Origin: Agromyces sp. Leaf222
GTDB lineage: Bacteria; Actinomycetota; Actinomycetes; Actinomycetales; Microbacteriaceae
Assembly: GCF_001421565.1 (NCBI RefSeq)
Contig: NZ_LMKQ01000001.1
Span: 338 to 59,275 of the forward strand
DNA: 58,938 nt
Direction: 5' to 3'
The notes under the pieces were generated by a model. That model saw only the letters and a program-made list of their open reading frames with translations. It was not told the DNA's origin and made no database searches. Position numbers and translations under genes: made by a program. Positions 8,730-17,732 of the stretch are shown in pieces. Position 1 is the first letter of the stretch. The number at the start of each line of letters is the position of its first letter.

Positions 8730-10064
8730 TCAGAGCTTCGCGGCCTTGGCGAGCAGGCTGTCGCGCTCGCGGTCGTTTCCCGTCATGCGGGCGGCCCGCT
8801 CGAGCTCGGACCGCGCCTCGTCGATGCGGCCGATTCTGGCGAGCAACTCGCCGCGCACGGCGGGCAGTCCGGGATAGCCGGCGAGCCGCCCCGCGGCAGC
8901 GAGCTCGTCGACGACCTGCAAGGCCGACACCGGCCCCGTCGACATCGCGATCGCCACGGCGCGATTGAGGTCGACCACGGGCGACGGGGCGATGCGTCCG
9001 AGCGCCTCGTAGAGCACCACGATCTGCGCCCAGTCGGTCTCGTCGACCGACGGCGCGATCGCGTGCTGCTCGGCGATGGCGGCCTGCAGCCCGTAGGGGC
9101 CGCGACCCCGGCCGAGGCGATCCGCCTTGGCCAGCGCGTCGCGCCCGCGACCGAGCTGCGCGCGATCCCAGCGCGTGCGGTCCTGCTCGTCGAGGGGGAT
9201 CGCCGATCCGTCGGGCGCCGTGCGCGCCGGGAATCGCGCCGCCGTGAACTCCATGAGGGCCACGAGCGACGACGCCTCGGGCTCGCGCGGCATCAGGCCC
9301 GCGACGACCCTCGCCATGCGCAGGGCCTCGTTCGAGACATCCGCTCGCACCCACTCGGTGCCCGACGCGGGCAGGTACCCCTCGTTGAACACGAGGTAGA
9401 GCACGTGCAGCACCGACGCGAGCCGGGCCGGGTACTCGTTGGGCTCCGGCACCTCGAACGGCACGTTCGCGGCCGCGAGGGTCTTCTTCGCGCGCACGAT
9501 GCGCTGCTGGATGGTCGCGGTCGGCACGAGGAACGCGCGCGCGATCTCGTCGCTCGACAGGCCGCCGACGATGCGCAACGTGAGGGCGATCTGCGCCTCC
9601 CGCGAGAGCACCGGGTGGCACGACACGAAGATCAGGCGCAGCACGTCGTCGTCGATGGTGTCGGGGTCCCAGAACACGTCGGATGCCGCGCCGCCCCGCT
9701 CGTCGAGGTCGCGCGCCATGGCCGCGTAGCGCTCGTCGAGCCGCTCGCGCCGCCGCCATCCGTCGATCGCCCGACGCTTGGCGACCGTGGTCAGCCACGC
9801 CCCTGGATTGCTCGGCACCCCGTCGACCGCCCACTGTCGCAGGGCCTCGACGATGGCCTCCTGCGCCAGGTCTTCAGCCTGGCCGACATCGCCGACGAAC
9901 CGGGTCAGGGTCGCGACGATGCGGGCGGACTCGATGCGCCAGACGGCCGCGAGGGCGCGACGGGCGCGGTCGGCGTCAGCCACGTCGGCGGTCGCCACGT
10001 CGGCGGACGTCGGGCCGGCGTCACCCGCCGACCCGGCCGCACCCGCGGCATCCGTCTCGCCCAT
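8730..10064 (-). CDS. ECF42-type RNA polymerase sigma factor with C-terminal TPR-like domain
   Basis: This 444-residue protein has sigma region 2 at about 40-115 (FVGDVGQAEDLAQEAIVEAL) and region 4 at about 140-195 (LTLRIVGGLSSDEIARAF). A helical extension of about 240 residues, rich in repeat-like Leu/Ala helices, follows to the end. This size and architecture define the ECF42 group (COG4941), which has no anti-sigma factor and is genetically coupled to YCII (DGPF) proteins. That partner is present 17 bp upstream in the same operon (10082-10504). In ECF42 studies the C-terminal domain was needed for activity, which is known of the family but not testable here. The upstream signal is unknown. 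Confidence 0.9.
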   Translation of the reverse strand: MGETDAAGAAGSAGDAGPTSADVATADVADADRARRALAAVWRIESARIVATLTRFVGDVGQAEDLAQEAIVEALRQWAVDGVPSNPGAWLTTVAKRRAIDGWRRRERLDERYAAMARDLDERGGAASDVFWDPDTIDDDVLRLIFVSCHPVLSREAQIALTLRIVGGLSSDEIARAFLVPTATIQQRIVRAKKTLAAANVPFEVPEPNEYPARLASVLHVLYLVFNEGYLPASGTEWVRADVSNEALRMARVVAGLMPREPEASSLVALMEFTAARFPARTAPDGSAIPLDEQDRTRWDRAQLGRGRDALAKADRLGRGRGPYGLQAAIAEQHAIAPSVDETDWAQIVVLYEALGRIAPSPVVDLNRAVAIAMSTGPVSALQVVDELAAAGRLAGYPGLPAVRGELLARIGRIDEARSELERAARMTGNDRERDSLLAKAAKL

Positions 10065-10081
10065 GGTTCAGCGAACCCGGC

Positions 10082-10504
10082 TCAGCGAGCCCGGTTCTCG
10101 GCTTCCTCGCGCCAGCCGGCCTCCTTCTGGATCCACTCGTCGTCTTGGGGGAAGTCCTCGAGCTCGTTGACGCGACGCACCTCGAGCTTCGAGCCCGGGC
10201 CCAGCGGGCAGCGCTTCGCCCACTCGGCAGCCTCTTCGGGGCTCGAGGCCTGGATGATCCAGAAGCCGTTGAAGAGCTCCTTGGTCTCGCCGTAGGGGCC
10301 GTCGGTGACGACCGGGGGCGTCGAGTCGAAGTCGACGACGAACCCCTCCTTCGCGTCGGCGAGGCCCTCGCCCGCGAGCAGTACGCCGGCCTTGATGAGC
10401 GACTCGTTGTAGGCGCCCATCGCGGCGATGACCTCGGTGAAATCGAGCTCTTCGTAGGCCTCGACGGCCGCATCGTTCGAGCGCATGATCAGCATGTACT
10501 TCAC
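10082..10504 (-). CDS. YCII-related (DGPF domain) protein
   Basis: This 140-residue YCII/DGPF-family protein starts MKYMLIMRSN and carries the family signature TDGPYGETKELFNGFWII around residues 69-86. YCII proteins adopt a ferredoxin-like fold, and the biochemical role of ECF42-linked members is unknown. It is the first gene of a two-gene operon with the ECF42 sigma factor, which probably drives it from the TGTCGA/CGA promoter 60 bp upstream. A cluttered upstream region also holds the clpB terminator hairpin. Confidence 0.9.
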   Translation of the reverse strand: MKYMLIMRSNDAAVEAYEELDFTEVIAAMGAYNESLIKAGVLLAGEGLADAKEGFVVDFDSTPPVVTDGPYGETKELFNGFWIIQASSPEEAAEWAKRCPLGPGSKLEVRRVNELEDFPQDDEWIQKEAGWREEAENRAR

Positions 10505-10563
10505 GGTGTTCTCCTCGGTGTGGTGGATCTCGGGTGGGCCGGATCGCCCGCCTCACTCATGCG

Positions 10564-10589
10564 TCGAACGAGCGGATGCCGGATCGACA
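10564..10589 (-). promoter_or_regulatory. Predicted ECF42-dependent promoter of the YCII-sigma operon
   Basis: On the minus strand there is TGTCGA (10589-10584), a 17-base spacer, then CGA (10566-10564). From memory, the published ECF42 consensus is TGTCGA in the -35 region and CGA in the -10 region, so this is an exact fit at ordinary spacing. It lies 60 bp before the YCII start codon. The -35 element falls inside the clpB terminator hairpin. Confidence 0.65.
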
Positions 10590-10626
10590 ACCTGCCGAAA
10601 AAGGTTGGGAAATCCGACATCCGCTC
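10570..10626 (-). terminator. Three-tier hairpin, probable clpB terminator
   Basis: Nested arms pair outward to inward: GAGCGGATG (10570-10578) with CATCCGCTC (10618-10626), CGGAT with ATCCG, and AACCT with AGGTT, closing on an 8-base loop. It starts 22 bp after the clpB stop codon. Read on the minus strand it has TTTTT in the loop side but no U-tract after the stem. The same DNA contains the -35 element of the predicted ECF42 promoter. Confidence 0.6.
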
Positions 10627-10647
10627 GCTCAGGCCGTGCGTTCAGCC

Positions 10648-12810
<2,163 letters not shown>

Positions 12811-12832
12811 TCAGGACTCCCTTCGTTCCAAA

Positions 12833-12853
12833 CTTGAGTGTACTTAACTCAAC
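12833..12853 (-). promoter_or_regulatory. HAIR box (HspR operator) before clpB
   Basis: CTTGAGT (12833-12839), seven bases, then ACTCAAC (12847-12853). This differs from the HAIR consensus CTTGAGT-N7-ACTCAAG only at the last base. It ends 22 bp upstream of the clpB GTG and matches the two boxes upstream of dnaK in this window, where hspR is also encoded. Confidence 0.9.
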
Positions 12854-12932
12854 TTTGCGAAGTGGGGTGATATTCCGACTCGTGCCTGAGATCCCCCTTG
12901 TTCAAGGTAGACGGATGCCGCGGCGACCGCCA

Positions 12933-13418
12933 TCACTTCGCGGGCGCGGGGATCGAGTCGCCGAGCAGCGCGAGCAGCAGCCGTCGGAGCTCGGCCTGCT
13001 CGCCGTCGTCGAGCCGCGAGAGCAACGCCCGCTGCGCCTCGTCGACCGCGCCGTCGAGCTCGACGAGACGCGCCCGGCCGAGCGTCGTGATCGCGACGCT
13101 GTTGCGACGCCGGTCGCGGGCGTCGGGGGAGCGGGCGATGAGGGCGGATGCCTCGAGCTCGCCGAGCACGGCGTGCAGGTCGCTGCGATCGAGGCCGAGC
13201 CGGCGACCCAGCTCGGCCTGGCTCACGGAACCGCCCTCGGCCAGGGCGTGCAGCACCGAGAAGTGGTGCCTGCGCAGGCCGTGCGCCGCGAGCGCCTCGC
13301 CCACGATGCCGGCGCCGAGGCCGGCCGCGCGGCTGAGCAGCCAGCTCGACAGCTCGACGAGCCGGCGGGGCGGCATCGGCTGCACGCCCATTCCGTCGGA
13401 AGGGACCGCCGGGGTCAT
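12933..13418 (-). CDS. MarR family transcriptional regulator
   Basis: This 161-residue winged-helix protein has the recognition region SVSQAELGRRLGLDRSDLHA (about residues 64-83) and wing ARSPDARDRRRNSVA with the MarR-typical D-x-R-x-R pattern. It is the second gene of an operon with the SnoaL-like protein. Its ATG overlaps that gene's stop as ATGA (13415-13418), indicating translational coupling. Two 15-bp palindromes just before the first gene are its probable operators. The divergent luciferase-like oxidoreductase at 14061 is a likely co-target. Downstream lies clpB in the same direction, but with its own HAIR-controlled promoter. Confidence 0.9.
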   Translation of the reverse strand: MTPAVPSDGMGVQPMPPRRLVELSSWLLSRAAGLGAGIVGEALAAHGLRRHHFSVLHALAEGGSVSQAELGRRLGLDRSDLHAVLGELEASALIARSPDARDRRRNSVAITTLGRARLVELDGAVDEAQRALLSRLDDGEQAELRRLLLALLGDSIPAPAK

Positions 13419-13906
13419 GCGGCGGATGGTGCTGCGGCCGGGGCGGCGGCTGGGACGGTGGCGGCTCCCGTGCGCCAGGTCGGCGCGACCCGCAGCTCGG
13501 CGATGCGCCAGCCCGAAGGCGTCTCGCGCACGCCGAAGCGGTAGACCGCGCCGATCGCCTGCACGGGCACGCCGTCGGCGTGGGCGAAGTGGGCGGTGAG
13601 GTTCGCCCGGACCTCGGCGGTGCGTGCACCCTGATCGGGTTCGCCCTGGTCGACGAGCACGTTCGACATGACGTGATGCAGGCGTTCGAAGCCGACGTGG
13701 TTGCGCGTGGCCTGGGCGACGACGGCATCGCGGCCCGAGGCGGTGCCGCCGGGCGTCGTCGCGGTGACGTCTTCGGTGAGGAGCTCGCGCAGCACGTCGA
13801 AGCGGTGCTCGTCGAGGGCCGCACCGAGGCGCGAGACCAGTTCAGTCAGGTGCACCCGGTCATCGAGGGTGATCGGGGCTGCGGCCCCTGCAGTTGCGGT
13901 GCTCAT
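13415..13906 (-). CDS. SnoaL-like / NTF2-fold protein
   Basis: This 163-residue protein has the nuclear-transport-factor-2 cone fold seen in SnoaL-like proteins. Features include LTELVSRLGAALDEHRFDVL and LRELLTEDVTATTPGGTASG, the usual helix-pair plus 'xxDv' strand. An Ala-rich tail ends the chain. Members may be small hydrolases, isomerases or binding proteins, and this one cannot be narrowed down. The ATG at 13906 (MSTATAG) has GAGGAG eight bases upstream and is preferred over longer in-frame options. It is the first gene of the operon with marR (4-base overlap) and sits right behind two MarR-like operators. Confidence 0.75.
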   Translation of the reverse strand: MSTATAGAAAPITLDDRVHLTELVSRLGAALDEHRFDVLRELLTEDVTATTPGGTASGRDAVVAQATRNHVGFERLHHVMSNVLVDQGEPDQGARTAEVRANLTAHFAHADGVPVQAIGAVYRFGVRETPSGWRIAELRVAPTWRTGAATVPAAAPAAAPSAA

Positions 13907-13929
13907 GATCTCGCTCCTCAGGCTCATTC

Positions 13930-13959
13930 GTTGGTGATACCAACGTTGGTGTTGCCAAC
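13930..13959. promoter_or_regulatory. Double 15-bp palindromic operator
   Basis: GTTGGTGATACCAAC (13930-13944) is followed at once by GTTGGTGTTGCCAAC (13945-13959). Both are inverted repeats with GTTGG/CCAAC arms, and the junction itself forms ACCAACGTTGGT. The pair is 24 bp upstream of the SnoaL start. A minus-strand promoter, TTGTGC (13985-13980) with 17-base spacing to TACGTT (13962-13957), places its -10 and start site on the operator. Binding by the adjacent MarR is inferred. Confidence 0.75.
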
Positions 13960-14060
13960 GTACATCGTCGTGTCGAAGCGCACAAGACCCACCCGAGACA
14001 TCCATGTGAAGAAGGAAGAAGGCGGAGGAAGGCGGCGGAATAGGCACGGGAGCCGCGCGG

Positions 14061-15101
14061 TTGCCGGTTCACGTGGAACGCTTCGGAACCCTCTCCTTCG
14101 GTCACTACGGACCCCTCGGCCGCGGGCGCGAGCTCTCGGCCGCCGACTCGATGCTGCAGGCCATCGACCTCGCGCAGGGCATGGACGAGCTCGGCGTCAA
14201 CGGCGCCTACTTCCGCGTTCACCACTTCGCCCGCCAGCAGGCCTCGCCGATGCCGCTGCTCGCCGCGATCGCGGCCCGCACCCGGCACATCGAGGTCGGC
14301 ACCGGCGTCATCGACATGCGCTACGAGAACCCGCTGCACCTCGCCGAGGAGGCGGCCGCGGTCGACCTCATCTCGGGCGGCCGACTCGCGCTCGGCGTGA
14401 GCCGCGGATCACCCGAGTCGGTCGTGCGCGGCTACGAGGCCTTCGGCTACACCGGCTCCGAGGATCCCCGCGGCGCCGACCTCGCGCGCGAGCACTTCGC
14501 CCGCTTCCTTCGCGCGATCGAGGGCGAGGGCCTGGCTGAGCGCGACGCGGCATCACCGTTCGGCGGCGGCCACGGCATGCAGCGCATCGAGCCGTACTCG
14601 CCCGGCCTGCGCTCGCGCATCTGGTGGGGTGCCGGCAATCGCGACTCGGCCGAATGGGCCGGCCGCGCCGGCGTGAACCTCATGTCGTCGACCCTGCTGA
14701 CCGAGGATCGCGGCATCCCGTTCGACGAGTTGCAGGCGCAACAGGTCAGGGCCTTCCGCGAGGCCTGGCGCGAGGCCGGGCACCCCGGCGAACCGCGCAC
14801 CTCGGTGAGCCGCTCGATCTTCCCGATCACGACGGCGGAAGACGAGCTGTACTTCGGCGGCCGGCAGGACGGCGACGGGGTCGGCATGATCGACGGCATC
14901 CGCTCGACCTTCGGCAAGACCTACGCCGGCACGCCCGACAAGCTCGTGGAGCAGCTGCAGCGCGACGCCGCGATCCGCGAGGCCGACACGCTCATGCTCA
15001 CGATCCCGAGCCAGCTCGGAGTCGAGTTCAACCTGCGACTCATCGCGGCGTTCGCCGACCACGTCGCGCCCAGCCTCGGATGGGCGCCGACGCGCGGCTG
15101 A
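14061..15101 (+). CDS. LLM class flavin-dependent oxidoreductase
   Basis: This 346-residue luciferase-like monooxygenase has a TIM barrel using FMN or F420. Family features include FGTLSFGHYGPLG at the N-terminus, GAYFRVHHFARQQASPMPLL, the VGTGVIDMRYENPLHLAEE segment, and SGGRLALGVSRGSP around residues 109-122. The start is TTG at 14061 with GGGAG at 14047-14051. A GTG four codons later is possible. It is divergent from the SnoaL-marR operon across the double palindrome, which suggests ligand-responsive co-regulation with that pair. The substrate, for example an organic sulfur compound, aldehyde or drug, cannot be inferred. Confidence 0.88.
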   Translation: MPVHVERFGTLSFGHYGPLGRGRELSAADSMLQAIDLAQGMDELGVNGAYFRVHHFARQQASPMPLLAAIAARTRHIEVGTGVIDMRYENPLHLAEEAAAVDLISGGRLALGVSRGSPESVVRGYEAFGYTGSEDPRGADLAREHFARFLRAIEGEGLAERDAASPFGGGHGMQRIEPYSPGLRSRIWWGAGNRDSAEWAGRAGVNLMSSTLLTEDRGIPFDELQAQQVRAFREAWREAGHPGEPRTSVSRSIFPITTAEDELYFGGRQDGDGVGMIDGIRSTFGKTYAGTPDKLVEQLQRDAAIREADTLMLTIPSQLGVEFNLRLIAAFADHVAPSLGWAPTRG

Positions 15102-15207
15102 CGGCCACGGGCCGGAGCGCCCGATGCGAGCTCGGGCCGCGGGCCGCGACGCCGGAATTCTGCATACCCCTCTCGCGATCCTCCCGCGACAGGAGCAGAC
15201 TCGAAGC

Positions 15208-15627
15208 ATGGCTGACGAACTCGACGAACGCCCTCCCACCCGTCACCTGACGGACGCAGAATGCTGGCGGCGCATCACCGACGCCCCGTACGGCCGCATC
15301 GCCGCAGCTGCCGGCGGCGATGTCGACGTGTTCCCGGTGAACCACGTCGTCACAGACGATCGCACGATCGTCTTCCGCACCTCTCCCGGCACGAAGCTGC
15401 TCGAGCTCACGATCCACCATCGCGTCGCCTTCGAGGTCGACGGCGCCGACGACCATGAGGCGTTCAGCGTCGTCGTGAAGGGCGACGCCGTCGAGTTCGA
15501 TCGCCAGTCCGAGATCGCCGAGGCCGAGCGGCTCGGCGTCGAGCCCTGGGCTCCCGAGACGAAGGACCGGTGGGTACGCATCACGCCCACCGAGGTGCAC
15601 GGCCGGCAGTTCGAGCGCCGCCGCTAG
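15208..15627 (+). CDS. Pyridoxamine 5'-phosphate oxidase-like (FMN split-barrel) protein
   Basis: This 139-residue protein has the flavin-reductase-like split-barrel signature. PYGRIAAAAGGDVDVFPVNH is followed by IVFRTSPGTKLLELTIHHRV, the 'RT..G.Kl' stretch that contacts the flavin phosphate. A C-terminal WVRITPTEVHGRQFER strand is typical. Such proteins bind FMN, F420 or heme, and actinobacterial members are often F420- or FMN-dependent reductases. The ATG at 15208 has AGGAG at 15191-15195. It is a single gene 106 bp after the LLM oxidoreductase. Specific function unknown. Confidence 0.82.
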   Translation: MADELDERPPTRHLTDAECWRRITDAPYGRIAAAAGGDVDVFPVNHVVTDDRTIVFRTSPGTKLLELTIHHRVAFEVDGADDHEAFSVVVKGDAVEFDRQSEIAEAERLGVEPWAPETKDRWVRITPTEVHGRQFERRR

Positions 15628-15711
15628 AGCGGGCCGTTCCGCGCGCATCGAGGCGGCACGGGGAGGGCGAAGGCTGCGAGGATGTCCCCGAGGCTGCCGC
15701 GCGTCGCCCGA

Positions 15712-16253
15712 TCAGGCGGCCGCGTGCTCGATCGAGGTCACGGTCGTGCGCGCCACACCGGCAGCCGCCGGGATCTCGTAGCGGACCGGCATGCCCGGGT
15801 AGGCGAGCGCGAACCAGAACCGGTGACCTGCAAGCCGTCGCTGTGCCGCACCTCGTAAAGCAGGCAATCGAGAACGCGCCGTTCCCCGCTGAGCACCAGG
15901 TCGAGCGGCCCGCGAGACGTCGCCGCGTTCTCGGCGGGGAACGCCGCGTGCTCCTGCAACTCCCTCCAGGTCACGCGCTCGCTCGACACCTCGCCGACGC
16001 CGCCGGCCGCGTCGAGCCGCCACTGCTCGAGCGTGGCCCCTTCGGCGTCGACGTCGACGAAGCGGTTGACGCGTTCGAAGCGCTGGCCGTCGGGCAGCTC
16101 GACGAGCAGCCGGATCGTCTTGCCCGTTCCGCTCGCCACGCGGATCTCCTCGGCCGTGAACGGCGTGGGGAGGAGCCCCGGTCCGAGCAGGTGCGGGTCG
16201 GGGACCCCGCCGGCGTCGGCAGCGACGCCCGGCTCGACGGCTTCATCGCTCAT
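15712..16253 (-). pseudogene. Hypothetical protein gene interrupted by a frameshift
   Basis: Reading starts at ATG 16253 (MSDEAVEPG) and stays plausible to about residue 147 (VRHSDGLQ). There the frame turns into Arg/Ser-rich nonsense, while a second frame continues with protein-like HRFWFALAYPGMPVRYEIP and ends in SIEHAAA at 15712. Adding one base between about 15820 and 15832 joins both parts into one protein of about 180 residues. There is no slippery heptamer, so programmed frameshifting is unlikely. It is either a natural 1-base deletion or a sequencing error. The protein family is not recognised. It is soluble, with a probable beta-rich central part. Confidence 0.7.
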
Positions 16254-16435
16254 AGCGCCAGTCTGCGGCATCCGTCGTCGTCCTGGAACCCTTCGACCAC
16301 GCCGCCACTACCGCATGCGGTCGCGCAGCGGAACAGCCGCCGGCACCTCATGGTGGATTCAATGCGTTCTCATACGAACATGCGCCATGCTCGAACTCCG
16401 ACCGACGAACCACGACGAACCCCCGGGGGCCCGCC

Positions 16436-17146
16436 ATGCAGAAGCGCACGAAGATCATCACCGCCTCGATCGTCGCCGGAGTACTCGTGCTCGGCGCGAC
16501 GGCCGCGATCGCCGGCCCGATCATCTACCGCGACCTCATCGTGGGCGAGCAGGCCGCGGCCCCGACGGTCACGGTGACCCCGAACCCCGGTGCGGATGCC
16601 GGTGAGGGCGACGCCGCGGCATCCGACCTCACCGGCGCGTGGGCCGTCGCCGACGGCTCGTTCGCGGGCTACCGCGTCGACGAGGTGCTGAACGGCACGG
16701 ATGTCACGGTCGTCGGCCGTACCGAGCAGGTCACCGGCACACTCGCCGTCGACGGCACGACCCTCGACTCGGCCGAGATCACCGTCGACGTCGCCTCGAT
16801 CGCGACCGACAGCTCGAACCGCGACGACTACTTCCGCCAGAGCGCGATGCGCGTCGACGAGAACCCGACCGCCACGTTCGTGCTCACCGACGCCGTCGTG
16901 AGCGGCGAGACGCCGGCCGTCGGCGAGGTGCAGACGATCCAGGCGACGGGCGACCTCACGCTCGCGGGCGTCACCCGCACGGTCACGGTCGACCTCGAGG
17001 CCGTGCTGAACGGCGAGACCGGGCAGGTCGCCGGCAGCATCCCGATCACCTTCGCCGACTTCGGCGTCGAGGCGCCGAACCTCGGCTTCGTCTCGGTCGA
17101 GCCCGACGGCTACGTCGAGTTCTCGCTCGAGGTCGCGCGGGCGTGA
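16436..17146 (+). CDS. YceI family protein, membrane-anchored or exported
   Basis: This 236-residue protein starts with a basic-hydrophobic leader (MQKRTKIITASIVAGVLVLG). A Pro/Gly-rich linker and a YceI lipocalin-like domain follow, from about residue 65 to the end. Family features include AVADGSFAGYRVDEVL, DSSNRDDYFRQSAMRVDENP and ATGDLTLAGVTRTVTVDLEA. YceI domains bind polyisoprenoids or other hydrophobic molecules in a beta barrel. With no clear cleavage site, the leader may stay as a membrane anchor so the domain faces outside. It is a single gene with an upstream gap of 180 bp. Confidence 0.9.
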   Translation: MQKRTKIITASIVAGVLVLGATAAIAGPIIYRDLIVGEQAAAPTVTVTPNPGADAGEGDAAASDLTGAWAVADGSFAGYRVDEVLNGTDVTVVGRTEQVTGTLAVDGTTLDSAEITVDVASIATDSSNRDDYFRQSAMRVDENPTATFVLTDAVVSGETPAVGEVQTIQATGDLTLAGVTRTVTVDLEAVLNGETGQVAGSIPITFADFGVEAPNLGFVSVEPDGYVEFSLEVARA

Positions 17147-17219
17147 GCCCGGCCGCATACTGCAGGCAGCCCGCCGGCAGCCCGGGGCGTAGCCTCGAAC
17201 GAGAGACGAAGGAGAACGG

Positions 17220-17660
17220 ATGCCGCTGCAAGGCGAATACGAACCGAGCACGTCGGGCTGGGCCCGCAAGCAGGCCGAGGCCTTCGAGGCCAGCGGCGGC
17301 GCGGAGGCCAACCTCCTGCGCGGGCGCCCCGTCATTGTGCTCACGAGCGTCGGGGCGAAGAGCGGCAAGCTCCGCAAGACGGCGCTCATGCGCGTCGAGC
17401 ACGACGGTGAGTACGCCGTGGTCGCCTCGCTGGGCGGCGCCCCGAAGCATCCGGTCTGGTACTGGAACCTGTTGAAGCACCCGCACGTCGAGCTGCAGGA
17501 CGGCGGCGAGAAGCACGACTACACCGCGCGCGAGCTCGAAGGCGCCGAGCGCGACGAGTGGTGGGCGCGCGCCGTCGAGGCCTGGCCCGACTACGCGAAC
17601 TACCAGACCAAGACCGACCGGGTGATCCCGGTGTTCCTGCTCCAGCGCGTCGTGCTCTGA
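17220..17660 (+). CDS. Deazaflavin (F420)-dependent nitroreductase family protein
   Basis: This 146-residue protein matches the Ddn-like split-barrel family that uses reduced coenzyme F420. Recognisable segments are [20 protein letters not shown] (residues 35-54, the 'T.GrkSGk.R..pl' motif), [20 protein letters not shown] (62-81) and the C-terminal VIPVFLLQR. The family reduces quinones or nitroimidazoles, and the native substrate is not clear here. The ATG has GAAGGAGA just upstream (about 17208-17215). It stands alone, convergent with the PKS operon. Confidence 0.9.
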   Translation: MPLQGEYEPSTSGWARKQAEAFEASGGAEANLLRGRPVIVLTSVGAKSGKLRKTALMRVEHDGEYAVVASLGGAPKHPVWYWNLLKHPHVELQDGGEKHDYTARELEGAERDEWWARAVEAWPDYANYQTKTDRVIPVFLLQRVVL

Positions 17661-17732
17661 CCTCGCGCTGACCCGCTCCGGCTCGCTCTGGCCTGCGCCG
17701 GCCTCCGCTGAGCCGCTCCGGCCTGGCGCCCG

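Noticed and set aside
17661..17732. Repeated GCTCCGGC words between the F420 enzyme and the monooxygenase gene as a repeat family
   Set aside because: Too short, imperfect and locally GC-rich to separate from chance.
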